DNA of 64,000 bases from Ectothiorhodospiraceae bacterium (lineage in GTDB: Bacteria > Pseudomonadota > Gammaproteobacteria > Nitrococcales > Aquisalimonadaceae). The DNA is taken from NCBI GenBank assembly GCA_020831845.1, contig JAFIFV010000117.1:1-64000 (forward strand), written 5' to 3'. Made by a program: the position numbers and the translations under genes. Below are positions 25,361 to 36,200 of the stretch, piece after piece. Within the stretch, counting starts at the first letter, position 1. The number at the start of each line of letters is the position of its first letter. The notes below the pieces were generated by a model. The model was not told the origin of the DNA and did not search any database. It saw nothing but the letters and a program-made list of their open reading frames with translations.

Positions 25361-27196
25361 CTACCCTGCCTCGTTGTGAAATGCGTCATAGATGCGCTGA
25401 GCGAGCTCCCGGCTTACACCGCGGACGCTCTGCAGATCCTCCACGCCGGCACGTGCGATGCCCTGCAACCCGCCAAACTGCTTGAGCAGCATCTGCCTCC
25501 GCTTTGGCCCCAGTCCCGCCACCTGCTCCAGTGACGAGGTCCGCCGCGCCTTGCCGCGTCGTTGGCGATGCCCGGTGATCGCGAAACGGTGCGCTTCGTC
25601 CCGCAGTTGCTGCAGCAGATGCAATGCGGCGGAATCCGGCGGCAGTATAACCTCTTGCGGCCGATCCGGGAGGATGAGTTTTTCGAGCCCGGGCTTTCTG
25701 TCCGGCCCTTTGGCGATCCCCAGCAGGGTCACGCCCTCCACCTGCAGTTCCTCCAGCACCTCCACCGCCTGGGCTAGCTGCCCGCGGCCGCCATCGATGA
25801 CCAGCAGGTCCGGCAACACGCCCTCCCCCTTGCGAAGCCGCGTGTAGCGTCGCGTCAGTGCCTGGCGCATGGCGGCATAGTCATCCCCGGGGGTGACGCC
25901 CTCGATGTTGAACCGCCGGTAGTCGGATTTCAGCGGGCCTTCCTGGTTGAATACCACGCATGAGGCCACGGTGGCTTCGCCCTGCGTATGGCTGATATCG
26001 AAGCACTCCAGGCGTTGCGGCATGTCATCCAGATCCAGCAGTTGCTGCAGCTCCTCGAAACGCCTCCTCAGGCTGGCACTGCTTGCCGCCCTGGCCTGCA
26101 GCGCCTCCTGGGCATTGTTCACGGCCATCTCCAGCCAGCGACGGCGTTCGCCCCGCACCCGTGTCCGTATCTGCACGGCCCTGCCATTCTGCTGCTGCAA
26201 CGCCTCCTCCAGCACATCCTCGTCTTCGATGGGCAGGTTCAGCAGCAGTTCACGGGGCGCTGGCCGCCCGAGGTAGTAGCGGGCGAGAAATGCCGACAGC
26301 ACCTCGGCTTCACTGGTATCCGGGGGGATTCTTGGAAAGAACGCCTTGTTGCCCAGGTTCTGCCCCTGGCGCACGAAGAACACCTGCACGCAGGCCTGGC
26401 TCTCGCGGCTCACGCAGGCCACCACGTCCAGGTCCCCGCGCTCGCCGGTAATGTACTGCCGCTCCTGGATTCTCCGCAGGCTGGCGATGCGATCACGCAA
26501 TCGCGCCGCGCGCTCGAAATCCAGCTCAGAGGACGCCAGTTCCATGTCGGCCACCAGTTCGTCGATCACCTCGCCGCTTCGCCCTTCCAGAAATTTCACC
26601 GCATGCTGAACGTCCCGGCGATAGTCGTCCGGCGTGATGAAGCCCACACACGGTGCGGTACACCGCTGGATCTGGTACTGCAGACACGGACGGGAACGGT
26701 TGCGAAAGAAACTGTCCTCGCACTGTCGCACCGGGAAGACCTTCTGCAGATGATTCAGCGTGTCCCTCACCGCGCCGGCACTGGGAAACGGGCCGAAGTA
26801 GCGTCCCGGGGCGCGCTTTGCGCCACGGTGGAAACCGAGGCGCGGGAAGTCGTCATGATCGGAGAGGTAGATGTACGGATAGCTCTTGTCATCGCGCAAC
26901 AGGACGTTATAGCGCGGCGCAAGCTCCTTGATCAGATTGTTCTCGAGAATCAGCGCTTCGGCTTCGGTATGGGTGACCGTAAACTCGACGCCCCGGATCT
27001 GCCCGACCATGGAGACGGTTTTCGGATCCTTCTGGCCCCGATTGAAATAGCTCGCCACCCGCCGCCGCAGGCGGCGTGCCTTGCCCACGTAGATGACATC
27101 GCCGGCGGCGTCCAGCATACGGTAGACGCCGGGACGCTCGGGCAGCGTGCGGACGGTCTTCCTGGGATCGAATATCTGGTCTGCTTCTTCGCTCAT
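25361..27196 (-). CDS. uvrC: Excinuclease ABC subunit C
   Basis: The nuclease of nucleotide-excision repair, which cuts on both sides of a lesion bound by UvrB. The 611 residues start with a GIY-YIG domain (PGVYRMLDAAGDVIYVGKA), then a cysteine-containing region (CLQYQIQRCTAPCVGFI), a UVR motif near residues 205-240, the RNase H-like nuclease domain (ECFDISHTQGE, DLLVIDGGRGQL) and tandem helix-hairpin-helix motifs at the end. The start at 27196 fits the family's N terminus. It lies 67 bp after gacA in the usual uvrY-uvrC order. Confidence 0.95.
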   Translation of the reverse strand: MSEEADQIFDPRKTVRTLPERPGVYRMLDAAGDVIYVGKARRLRRRVASYFNRGQKDPKTVSMVGQIRGVEFTVTHTEAEALILENNLIKELAPRYNVLLRDDKSYPYIYLSDHDDFPRLGFHRGAKRAPGRYFGPFPSAGAVRDTLNHLQKVFPVRQCEDSFFRNRSRPCLQYQIQRCTAPCVGFITPDDYRRDVQHAVKFLEGRSGEVIDELVADMELASSELDFERAARLRDRIASLRRIQERQYITGERGDLDVVACVSRESQACVQVFFVRQGQNLGNKAFFPRIPPDTSEAEVLSAFLARYYLGRPAPRELLLNLPIEDEDVLEEALQQQNGRAVQIRTRVRGERRRWLEMAVNNAQEALQARAASSASLRRRFEELQQLLDLDDMPQRLECFDISHTQGEATVASCVVFNQEGPLKSDYRRFNIEGVTPGDDYAAMRQALTRRYTRLRKGEGVLPDLLVIDGGRGQLAQAVEVLEELQVEGVTLLGIAKGPDRKPGLEKLILPDRPQEVILPPDSAALHLLQQLRDEAHRFAITGHRQRRGKARRTSSLEQVAGLGPKRRQMLLKQFGGLQGIARAGVEDLQSVRGVSRELAQRIYDAFHNEAG

Positions 27197-27263
27197 CGTG
27201 CAACCGTACGATAAAGAACACGCCCGGTTTCCAGCGATCCGGCGAAGCGCATGAAACGGTGTG

Positions 27264-27905
27264 TCACTGCTGGATGTGGTCAATCATACCGTGGCGAATC
27301 GCCAGGTGGGTGAGTTCGACATCGTTTTCCACGCCGAGTTTTTCGTAGAGCCTGTAGCGGTAGGTGCTGACCGTCTTCGGGCTCAGGCAGAGGGAGTCCG
27401 AGATGTCCTGCAGCTTGTGCCCCTGGGTGATCATCATCATCACCTGCATTTCTCGGCGCGAGAGTTTCTGGAAGCAGTTCTGTCCGCCGGCAAAGCCGGT
27501 AAGCGCCATCTGTCTGGCGATGTCCGCGCCGATGTAACGCTGGCCGCCGCTGACATGGCGAATGGCCTTGATGATTTCCTCGACATCGCAACCCTTGGTC
27601 AGATAGCCCATGGCCCCGGCCTCCAGCAGCCGGCTGGGGTAGGGTTCTTCCATGTGTATGGTCAGCGCGATGATCTTCAGTGCGGGGGCGATCCGCAGCA
27701 GCTTCCTGGTGGCCTCGAGGCCACCGATGCCCGGCATGTTCACGTCCATCAGCACCACGTCCGGCAGCAGGCTGCGCACCTGGTTCAGGGCCTCTTCGCC
27801 GCTACCCGCCTCACCGACGACGTCGATGCCGTCCGCGTCTTCGAGAATGCGCCGTATGCCGCTACGTACCAGTTGGTGGTCGTCCACCAGCAGGGTTCTG
27901 ATCAT
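27264..27905 (-). CDS. gacA: GacA/UvrY response regulator
   Basis: The response regulator of the GacS-GacA (BarA-UvrY) system, which activates small RNAs that titrate CsrA/RsmA. The 213 residues show a receiver with phospho-acceptor Asp54 (VVLMDVNMPG) and Lys in GYLTKGC, and a LuxR-type helix-turn-helix (LSRREMQVMMMI...). The wording SPKTVSTYRYRLYEKLGVENDVELTHLAIRHG is typical of GacA. It starts 2 bp after the MFS transporter stop and precedes uvrC. The probable sensor kinase is at 40136-42892. Confidence 0.95.
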   Translation of the reverse strand: MIRTLLVDDHQLVRSGIRRILEDADGIDVVGEAGSGEEALNQVRSLLPDVVLMDVNMPGIGGLEATRKLLRIAPALKIIALTIHMEEPYPSRLLEAGAMGYLTKGCDVEEIIKAIRHVSGGQRYIGADIARQMALTGFAGGQNCFQKLSRREMQVMMMITQGHKLQDISDSLCLSPKTVSTYRYRLYEKLGVENDVELTHLAIRHGMIDHIQQ

Positions 27906-27907
27906 GG

Positions 27908-29236
27908 TCAGGAGGTCTCCAGCATGCGCTCCGCCTCGGGCATGTACCAGGCTGCCATCGTACCCAGCAATGCCAGCACAACCAACAGGACTACCAGAGC
28001 ATTGACGCCGAACACGGATGCGAACACCCCCATGCCCCCTGCCGCCAGCGCCAGCACCCCGATACTGGTGTTGCTGAATGCAACATACAGCGGACGCTCA
28101 TCCTTGGGCGCCGCATCCACCAGGTAGGTCTTCCGGCCGAGCCGCACGCCGGCTTCGGCAATACCCAGCAGGATGAATACCAGTGTATACGCGTACGTGG
28201 TCTGAAGCGCATCCGGCAGCACCGCCACTGTCAGCGCCACCACGCCGGCCGCCGCCGCCATGACACCGCTGATGCCCAGGACGGTACGGCTGGAGCGGTC
28301 GGAGAAGTAGCCCCAGACAGGGCTGCTGATCACATTGGCCAGACCGACGGTCACGATGAATACGCCCAGCGCCGCGACCTCGCCGCCAAAGACCTCCCGC
28401 CCATGCAGGGCGTAGAAGGGCATGGCCAGTTCCACCGACAGCAGGAATGCCCGCGTGGACAGATATCGCCGATACCCCGGATACCGGCGAGTAATTATCA
28501 GGCCGTTGGCCAGCTCTTGTGCTGGGTTGCGCCCCCCTTCCGTTGCCCCCGGCGTCTCATCCAGCGCTGCGAAAAGGATCGCGGCGAGTACCCAGAGCAG
28601 CGCGGCGAAGATGACCATCGAGGCATACGTGGTGGCGTTCGCCGACTCGCCGATACCGAAATGCAGAATCAGGCCCGCGACCAGCGTCAACAGGCCACCA
28701 ATGGCGGCCCTGTTGGACAGCATTCTGCCGCGGCGCCCCTTGGGGATGGTCTTGCCGGTGACATCCTGGAAGGAGACCGACGCCACCCCGCTGCAGACGC
28801 TGAACACGGTGAACAGGGCCAGGACCACCAGCCCCGCCATCAGCGGCTCCATGGTGAGCGCCGCCAGCGCGATCAGCACCAGCATCAATGCCTGTGTCAG
28901 CCCCGCGCCCACCCAAGCCCACTTCCGCAGCGCCAGGCGTCGGATCTGCCCGGATACCAGCAACTGGGGGGCCAATGAACCTGCCTGTTTGATCGGCATC
29001 AGGAAGCCGATGATGAAAGCCGGGGTCCCTATGGTGGCCAGCAGCCAGGGCAGCACCAGATTCGGGCCGCCGATCTGTTCTGCAAGCTTGGAGGCGGCGC
29101 CATTGCCGACGTTGTACACGTAGTTCTTGGGGACATCGGTACATGCACTGTCCGGTATGGCTTCGCAGGCGCGTTCATCGCTATCGTCACCGCTCAGTAC
29201 CCGGTACGCCCAATCGATTCGCGCTTCTGCTGCCAT
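27908..29236 (-). CDS. MFS transporter
   Basis: A 442-residue major facilitator protein with about twelve membrane helices. The first 50 residues (Cys- and Asp-rich, DSDERACEAIPDSACTDVP) precede the first helix and are unusual. The signature RRGRMLSNRAAIGG resembles an inter-helix loop, and DRSSRTVLG lies near the midpoint loop. The substrate is unknown. The start at 29236 has AAGGGTGG upstream. It runs into gacA with a 2-bp gap, suggesting co-transcription. The divergent 194-bp gap 29237-29430 shows no convincing promoter. Confidence 0.82.
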   Translation of the reverse strand: MAAEARIDWAYRVLSGDDSDERACEAIPDSACTDVPKNYVYNVGNGAASKLAEQIGGPNLVLPWLLATIGTPAFIIGFLMPIKQAGSLAPQLLVSGQIRRLALRKWAWVGAGLTQALMLVLIALAALTMEPLMAGLVVLALFTVFSVCSGVASVSFQDVTGKTIPKGRRGRMLSNRAAIGGLLTLVAGLILHFGIGESANATTYASMVIFAALLWVLAAILFAALDETPGATEGGRNPAQELANGLIITRRYPGYRRYLSTRAFLLSVELAMPFYALHGREVFGGEVAALGVFIVTVGLANVISSPVWGYFSDRSSRTVLGISGVMAAAAGVVALTVAVLPDALQTTYAYTLVFILLGIAEAGVRLGRKTYLVDAAPKDERPLYVAFSNTSIGVLALAAGGMGVFASVFGVNALVVLLVVLALLGTMAAWYMPEAERMLETS

Positions 29237-29430
29237 CAACCACCCTTGCGCCGTGCTGTCTTGTGTCGGAGAGCGGCTGACAGCGCCGTGCCGCAGACCG
29301 TCGCGCCCTCTGATATGGTACGCGTCAGCAGAATACCACAGCGGCCTGCTGGCCTGACCGGCAACGGCCGAGGCGGCGGACGGGAGCCCCTCGCCGCGGT
29401 TCAAATGCAAATCGCGAGCATGGTGAAAGC

Positions 29431-30267
29431 ATGACGGTGAACTATCAAGGCAAGGTACAGCAGATTCTGCCGGAAGCAGGCGACACCCGCCCATTGCGGG
29501 GCTTGTACCTCGAGGCGGAACTGCCCTGCTCCGGTCGGCTCGGACCATACGTTTACGGCAATTTCGTCACGACCATGGACGGCAGGATTTCTCTCATGGA
29601 CGGCGAAACGGGCCAGGAAAGGGTTCCGGGAACTATCGCTGACCCGCGGGACTGGCGCCTGTTCCAGGAACTCGCCGCCCGCGCGGACGTGCTCCTCACG
29701 AGTGGCCGCTATCTACGCGATCTGAAAGCCGGTACCGCGCAGGACATTCTACCGCTGGGCAGTGATGCCGGCTTCGCCGACATCCATGCATGGCGGGCCC
29801 GGCAGGCCTTGTCCCCCCAGCCGGATATCGCAGTGATCAGCAGCAGCCTGGAGTTCCGCGTCCCCGAGTTGTTCGCCGAGCAGGGCCGCCAGGTCCATGT
29901 ACTGACCACCAGGGACGCACCTGGGGCCCGTGAGCATTCCCTCCGCGATCAGGGGGCGAACGTCCTCCGTGTGGGAGCCGGTTCACGGGTCGCGGGCGAT
30001 GCGGTCGTCGCAATGCTGGGGAGTATGGGATACCGGCGGGTGTACAGCGTAACCGGGCCATGGGTGTTCCACAGCCTGGTGGAGGCAGGCGCACTGGACA
30101 GTCTGTTCCTGACCTGGCGCCAGCGCCTGGTGGGAGGAACGGGTTTTTCCACGATCCTCTCCGGCCCCCCGCTGTCGCCCCCTGCGGACTTCTCCCTGCA
30201 CTGGATGTACCGGGACCTGGAGCCGGTCAGTGCGGACCAGCTCTATCTGCGACTGGACAGACCCTGA
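29431..30267 (+). CDS. RibD C-terminal-domain reductase, stand-alone
   Basis: A 278-residue protein of the RibD C-terminal (dihydrofolate-reductase-like) superfamily, which in riboflavin synthesis reduces a pyrimidinone ribose with NADPH. Motifs seen are YVYGNFVTTMDGRISL near 39-54, ADVLLTSGRYLRDL, and LGSMGYRRVYSVTGPWVFHSLVEAG. The deaminase half of RibD is absent, so it is probably not the main riboflavin enzyme; reduction of another substrate is equally possible. It ends 1 bp from the convergent fumC stop. Confidence 0.8.
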   Translation: MTVNYQGKVQQILPEAGDTRPLRGLYLEAELPCSGRLGPYVYGNFVTTMDGRISLMDGETGQERVPGTIADPRDWRLFQELAARADVLLTSGRYLRDLKAGTAQDILPLGSDAGFADIHAWRARQALSPQPDIAVISSSLEFRVPELFAEQGRQVHVLTTRDAPGAREHSLRDQGANVLRVGAGSRVAGDAVVAMLGSMGYRRVYSVTGPWVFHSLVEAGALDSLFLTWRQRLVGGTGFSTILSGPPLSPPADFSLHWMYRDLEPVSADQLYLRLDRP

Positions 30268-30268
30268 A

Positions 30269-31654
30269 TCAGCCGGGAATGCCGCCTTGGGCCAGGCTAG
30301 CCGGATCCAGCAGGCGGGTGAGTTCCTCGCGACTCAGGTCGGTCATCTCCTCCGCCACATCGAGCACCGGCCGGCCTTCGCTGTAGGCGCGCTTTGCGAT
30401 GGCGGCCCCCTTCTCGTAGCCAACCACCGCGTTCAACGCCGTGACCAGGATCGGGTTCCGCCCGAGGTCGGCTGCCAGCCGCTGCTCGTTGACGACGAAA
30501 CCGTCGATCGCCTTCTCGGCCAGAAGGTGCGAAGCATTGGAAAGAATATCAATGCTTTGCAGAACATTGTAGGCAATAACAGGCAACATGACGTTGAGCT
30601 GGAAGTTGCCGGACTGTCCGGCCACCGCCACCGTGGCATCGTTACCCATCACCTGCGCCGCCACCATGGCCACCGCTTCCGGGACCACCGGGTTGACCTT
30701 GCCCGGCATGATGCTGGAGCCCGGCTGCAGCGCCGGTAACGCGACTTCGCCGAGTCCGGCCAGCGGACCACTGTTCATCCAGCGCAGATCGTTGGCGATT
30801 TTCATCAGCGAAACCGCCAGTACGCGGAGCTGCCCGGACAGTTCCACCGCCGAATCCTGGCTGCTCAGGCTCTGGAAGTAATTCCGGCTGGGCTGGAAAG
30901 CGTGTCCGGTGCGACGCGACAGGGCGTCGGCGAAACGCTGGCCGAACTCGGGGTGGGCGTTGATACCCGTTCCCACCGCGGTGCCGCCCTGGGCGAGCTC
31001 CAGCAGCCGGGGCAGGCTTGCCCCGAGACGCTCCCGGGCGCTGCCCATCTGGCTCGCCCAGCCACCCAGTTCCTGACCCAGCGTCACCGGCATCGCGTCC
31101 ATAAGGTGGGTACGCCCGGTCTTGGTCACCTGCTCCAGTTCGGAGGCACGTCGTTCCATCGTCGCCTGCAGGTATTCCAGCGATGGCAGCAACCGTTCCC
31201 TGGTTTCCAGCACCGCGCTGACGTGAATGGCCGTGGGGATCACATCGTTGCTGCTCTGGCCCATGTTGACGTGATCGTTGGGATGCACCGCGCCAGTGCC
31301 CGCCCGGTCCGAAGCAAGCCGGGCGATGACCTCGTTGGCGTTCATGTTGGAGCTGGTCCCGGAACCTGTCTGGAACACATCCACCGGAAAATGCGGGTCG
31401 TGTTCACCGGCGGCCACGGCCTCCGCGGCGGCGATGATCGCCTTCGCCAGGCCCTCTTCCAGCAGCCCGAGGTCGCGGTTGACCTCGGCGGCAGAGGCCT
31501 TGATCAGCCCCAGCGCGCGGATGAACGGCCTCGGCATGGGTAAGCCGCTGACCGGAAAATTGTCCACGGCACGCTGGGTTTGTGCCCCGTACAAGGCACC
31601 TTCCGGCACCTGCAATTCGCCCATGCTGTCGCGTTCGGTCCTGTAACCGTTCAT
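30269..31654 (-). CDS. fumC: Fumarate hydratase class II
   Basis: The iron-free fumarase of the citric-acid cycle, converting fumarate to malate. The 461 residues hold the superfamily signature GSSIMPGKVNPV, the segment GSGTSSNMNANEVIA, and TGRTHLMDAMPVTLGQE with the active-site region. Length and motifs favour FumC over aspartate ammonia-lyase. AGGAG precedes the ATG at 31654. A 160-bp gap separates it from the divergent purB. Confidence 0.93.
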   Translation of the reverse strand: MNGYRTERDSMGELQVPEGALYGAQTQRAVDNFPVSGLPMPRPFIRALGLIKASAAEVNRDLGLLEEGLAKAIIAAAEAVAAGEHDPHFPVDVFQTGSGTSSNMNANEVIARLASDRAGTGAVHPNDHVNMGQSSNDVIPTAIHVSAVLETRERLLPSLEYLQATMERRASELEQVTKTGRTHLMDAMPVTLGQELGGWASQMGSARERLGASLPRLLELAQGGTAVGTGINAHPEFGQRFADALSRRTGHAFQPSRNYFQSLSSQDSAVELSGQLRVLAVSLMKIANDLRWMNSGPLAGLGEVALPALQPGSSIMPGKVNPVVPEAVAMVAAQVMGNDATVAVAGQSGNFQLNVMLPVIAYNVLQSIDILSNASHLLAEKAIDGFVVNEQRLAADLGRNPILVTALNAVVGYEKGAAIAKRAYSEGRPVLDVAEEMTDLSREELTRLLDPASLAQGGIPG

Positions 31655-31685
31655 GCACCCGTCTCCTGAATCATCCTCCCCATGA

Positions 31686-33182
<1,497 letters not shown>

Positions 33183-33192
33183 GGCCGCCACC

Positions 33193-34377
33193 ATGGATAG
33201 GCGCGCGCGGCCCCGGGAAACGATAGGCCTGGGCGGGCTGACACCGGAGGTCTTCCTGCGCGACTACTGGCAGCAACAACCGCTGCTCATCCGCCAGGCC
33301 TGGCCCGGATTCCAGCCGCCGCTCTCTCCCGAGGAACTGGCCGGGCTGGCGTTGGAGCCGGACATCGAATCACGGTTGATCCGGCAGACCGACACCGGCT
33401 GGAGCTTGCGTCACGGGCCATTCGAGACGGCCCATTTCCAGCGGCTTCCCAAGAGCTGCTGGACATTGCTGGTGCAGGACGTCGAGAAATGGTTGCCGTC
33501 CCTGCAAACCATCCTGGACCGCTTCGATTTCCTGCCCCGCTGGCGCAGGGACGATCTGATGGTCAGCTATGCCGCGCCCGGAGGCTCCGTGGGCGCGCAC
33601 GTGGACCGCTATGATGTGTTCCTGCTGCAGGGTCAAGGGCAGCGCCGATGGCAGATCGACCGCCGCCCCAATGCCCCGCTCGAAGAGGATCCCGATGCAC
33701 CGCTGCGCCTGCTGCGCGACTTCCACCCCAGCGACGACTGGCTGCTGGAGCCTGGCGACATGCTGTACCTCCCACCCGGGATTCCCCATCTCGGCGTTGC
33801 CGAAACGGCGTGCATGACCTTCTCCATTGGCTTTCGCGCCGCTACGCTGGACGCGCTGCTGGTCGAGGCGACCCAACTTCTGCAGGACGACGGTGAGCAT
33901 ACCGCGCTGTTCGCGGATATCGGCCGAGGGGCCTCACCCCACCCCGCCCTGCTGGATGAGTCAAGCCTGAGCCGGGCCCGCGGCTGGCTGCGCGAGGCGC
34001 TGACCGATAGCCTGCTGGACAGGGCATTCGGACGCGTCGTGACCCAGACCAAGCCGGGGTTCGATCTGTGTGGGCCGGACACCACGATCGACCGGACCAC
34101 GCTGTCCGACGCGCTGGATTCGGTCGTCACGATTCGCCGCCACCCTGCCCTGCGGGTGGCGCTTCGCCCCGCCCCCTCGGGCGGCGGCGTCTGCTTCCTG
34201 GATGGCGACGAATGGCCGCTGGACGAAAACGGCTACGCCTTCATGGAGCAACTGACCAGCGGTGGCGATTTGACGCCGCAAGCCCTTTCGGCCTTGTTGC
34301 GGAACGAGGCACACTGGACGCTGATGCTGGAACTGCTGCAGGCGGGATACTGGGAAATCGATGACGACGATGGTTGA
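33193..34377 (+). CDS. roxA: Ribosomal protein L16 arginine hydroxylase (RoxA/YcfD)
   Basis: An Fe(II)/2-oxoglutarate oxygenase of the JmjC cupin type that hydroxylates an arginine of ribosomal protein uL16. The 394 residues hold the iron site His-x-Asp in GAHVDRYDVFLLQGQG and the second His in PPGIPHLGVAE, inside a double-stranded beta-helix core (about 90-220), followed by a winged-helix C-terminal domain. It lies just downstream of purB, as ycfD-like genes often do in related genomes. The 3' end overlaps the GNAT gene by 17 bp. Confidence 0.9.
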   Translation: MDRRARPRETIGLGGLTPEVFLRDYWQQQPLLIRQAWPGFQPPLSPEELAGLALEPDIESRLIRQTDTGWSLRHGPFETAHFQRLPKSCWTLLVQDVEKWLPSLQTILDRFDFLPRWRRDDLMVSYAAPGGSVGAHVDRYDVFLLQGQGQRRWQIDRRPNAPLEEDPDAPLRLLRDFHPSDDWLLEPGDMLYLPPGIPHLGVAETACMTFSIGFRAATLDALLVEATQLLQDDGEHTALFADIGRGASPHPALLDESSLSRARGWLREALTDSLLDRAFGRVVTQTKPGFDLCGPDTTIDRTTLSDALDSVVTIRRHPALRVALRPAPSGGGVCFLDGDEWPLDENGYAFMEQLTSGGDLTPQALSALLRNEAHWTLMLELLQAGYWEIDDDDG

Positions 34378-34819
34378 AGACACCCGAAGCTGGCACTTGC
34401 GACACGGCGACTGGCGGGCCCTGAAGGACCATGCCATCCCGATCCGCCATGCGGTGTTCATTCTCGAACAGAACGTTCCTGAATCACTGGAACTGGACGA
34501 GCTGGACGCGAACTGTCACCACTGGCTGGTGCTGGACTATCAGGGCTCCGGGATCGCCACCGGCAGACTGACACCCACCGGTCACATCGGCCGACTCGCC
34601 GTGCTGGCGCCATGGCGTGGACAGGGTATCGGTCGTGCCATCATAAAGGACATGCTGCGATACGCACGCGAGAACGGCAGGGACAGAATCGTGCTGAACG
34701 CACAAACCCATGCCATCGGGTTCTACAGTGCACTGGGCTTCGTGGCAGAGGGCCCTGAATTCGATGATGCTGGCATACCCCACCGGCGGATGGTCTATGG
34801 CCGACATCAGGGAGCGTGA
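34361..34819 (+). CDS. GNAT family N-acetyltransferase
   Basis: A 152-residue acetyltransferase of the ElaA/YjcF-like kind. The acetyl-CoA loop is in IGRLAVLAPWRGQGIGRAIIKDMLRYA, followed by LNAQTHAIGFYSALGFVAEGPEFDDAGIPHRRM. The acceptor is unknown. The start overlaps roxA by 17 bp; a second ATG 9 bp later could also be used. The next gene is a PLD-like protein commonly found next to such acetyltransferases. Confidence 0.88.
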   Translation: MTTMVEDTRSWHLRHGDWRALKDHAIPIRHAVFILEQNVPESLELDELDANCHHWLVLDYQGSGIATGRLTPTGHIGRLAVLAPWRGQGIGRAIIKDMLRYARENGRDRIVLNAQTHAIGFYSALGFVAEGPEFDDAGIPHRRMVYGRHQGA

Positions 34820-34883
34820 CGTGGCCGCGCGTCAACGAGGGGATCGACCAGCGTCTCCGTTGAAGAACGAATAAGGAGGGTTC

Positions 34884-35372
34884 ATGAGCGACATGGAACG
34901 GTTTCGCACCAGCACTCCCGCGGAAGCGGCGGAGGCCGTTGCCCGCGTGCTCGGAGGCGCCAGGCGCCGTGTCGACATACTCTCGCCGCAGCTCGACCCG
35001 GTCCTTTATGATCAGCAGCCTTGCCTCGATACCTTGCGCGCCATGATCGTGGACGCTGGCAGGTACGCCTCGGTGCGGGTGCTGGTGGTCGACGTGGACG
35101 CCCTGGTTGCCCGCGGCCATCGCATGATCGAAATGAGTCGGCGCTTGAGCAGCTTCATGTCCATTCGTTGCCTGGCAGAGGAAGATTGCGTGGAGCCGGA
35201 GGCCTTTCTGGTGGTGGATGACGCCAGCTATCTCTATTGGCCCACGGGCGCCGGCTACCAGGGCCACGGCCGAATCAATGACCGGGGCGGCTGCGGGCGG
35301 CTGAGCAGGCTGTTCCAGGAATGCTGGGAGCGCTCACAGCCCCACCCCGCTCTGAGGCAACTCCACCTGTAG
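34884..35372 (+). CDS. PLD-fold protein of the DUF7931 type
   Basis: A 162-residue protein with the alternating strand-helix layout of half a phospholipase-D domain (RRVDILSPQLDPVLYD, VRVLVVDVDALVARGHRMIEMSRRLSSFMSIR, EAFLVVDDASYLYWP) but without an HKD catalytic motif. I assign it to the uncharacterised DUF7931 group found beside GNAT genes. Function unknown; it may bind nucleic acid or lipid. GGAGG lies 6 bp before the ATG. Confidence 0.7.
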   Translation: MSDMERFRTSTPAEAAEAVARVLGGARRRVDILSPQLDPVLYDQQPCLDTLRAMIVDAGRYASVRVLVVDVDALVARGHRMIEMSRRLSSFMSIRCLAEEDCVEPEAFLVVDDASYLYWPTGAGYQGHGRINDRGGCGRLSRLFQECWERSQPHPALRQLHL

Positions 35373-35382
35373 GGAGACGCTC

Positions 35383-36192
35383 ATGATGACCCGGATACGG
35401 ATACTAGCCGACGGATCCAGGGCGGTTACGACCGCGCTGTTGATGCTGCTCCTGCTCGCTGCCGCGGCACCCCTCGCCGCCGACAGGCTGGAGGTGGTGG
35501 ACGTCCACAACCGCCCGGCTTCCGAGCTGGTGGATACGCTACGTGCGGCAGCCCGGGGGAATGTCAGCATCACCGCGGAAGGTCAACGACTGATCTTTCG
35601 TGGCCCCACTGCGGAGGTCGAACGCCTGACGGAACTGGTCGACCGCCTGGACACGCCGGCAGAACAACTGCGGATCTCGGTGCGCACCCAGCAGGGCGGT
35701 CAAACGGTACAACGCGGCGCGGAACTGCCGGGCAGCGAGGGCTCGCGCGGGGACGTCCGCGTCTACGGCAGCCGCAGCTCCGGTGACCGCGATTCCGTCC
35801 AGGAGGTGCTTGTGCGCAACGGCCACCCCGCGCACATCACAATAGGCCGCCAGGTGATGGAGAGCGATGAAACCATCATCCTCGGGCGTGGAACCGTCGG
35901 CTACTCCCGCCAGACCCGCATGCGAGACCTTGACCGGGGTTTCTATGCCTTGCCGCACGTACAGGGCGAGAACGTGACGCTGGAACTGGCGGCGCGGCGG
36001 GAGCACTTGCGCAGCGATGGCAATGTGGACCGTGCAGAGCTGGTGACGGCGGTGAGTGGCCGGTTGGGTGAATGGTTGCTGGTGGGACGCACCGCATCCA
36101 GCGACCGTGGCACGGAGCATGGCACCCGCTACCGCACCCGCCGCAGCGCGAACGAGGACACGAGCTGGTGGGTCCGCGTGGAGCGCCCCTGA
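35383..36192 (+). CDS. Exported protein with a secretin-type short domain
   Basis: A 269-residue protein with a signal peptide (hydrophobic about 16-33, cleavage near AAA-DRL). Residues 35-95 (LEVVDVHNRPASELVDTLRAA...VERLTELVDRLDTPAEQLRISV) resemble the N-domains of secretins such as PilQ or GspD, but the secretin pore domain is absent. The rest is basic and of unknown fold. It is the last gene of a run purB-roxA-GNAT-DUF7931. A periplasmic role, perhaps in envelope assembly, is inference. Confidence 0.7.
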   Translation: MMTRIRILADGSRAVTTALLMLLLLAAAAPLAADRLEVVDVHNRPASELVDTLRAAARGNVSITAEGQRLIFRGPTAEVERLTELVDRLDTPAEQLRISVRTQQGGQTVQRGAELPGSEGSRGDVRVYGSRSSGDRDSVQEVLVRNGHPAHITIGRQVMESDETIILGRGTVGYSRQTRMRDLDRGFYALPHVQGENVTLELAARREHLRSDGNVDRAELVTAVSGRLGEWLLVGRTASSDRGTEHGTRYRTRRSANEDTSWWVRVERP

Positions 36193-36200
36193 GCACCGGC

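Noticed and set aside
29237-29430. FMN riboswitch ahead of the RibD-like gene
   Set aside because: None of the conserved FMN-aptamer blocks is present, and the protein is a stand-alone reductase.
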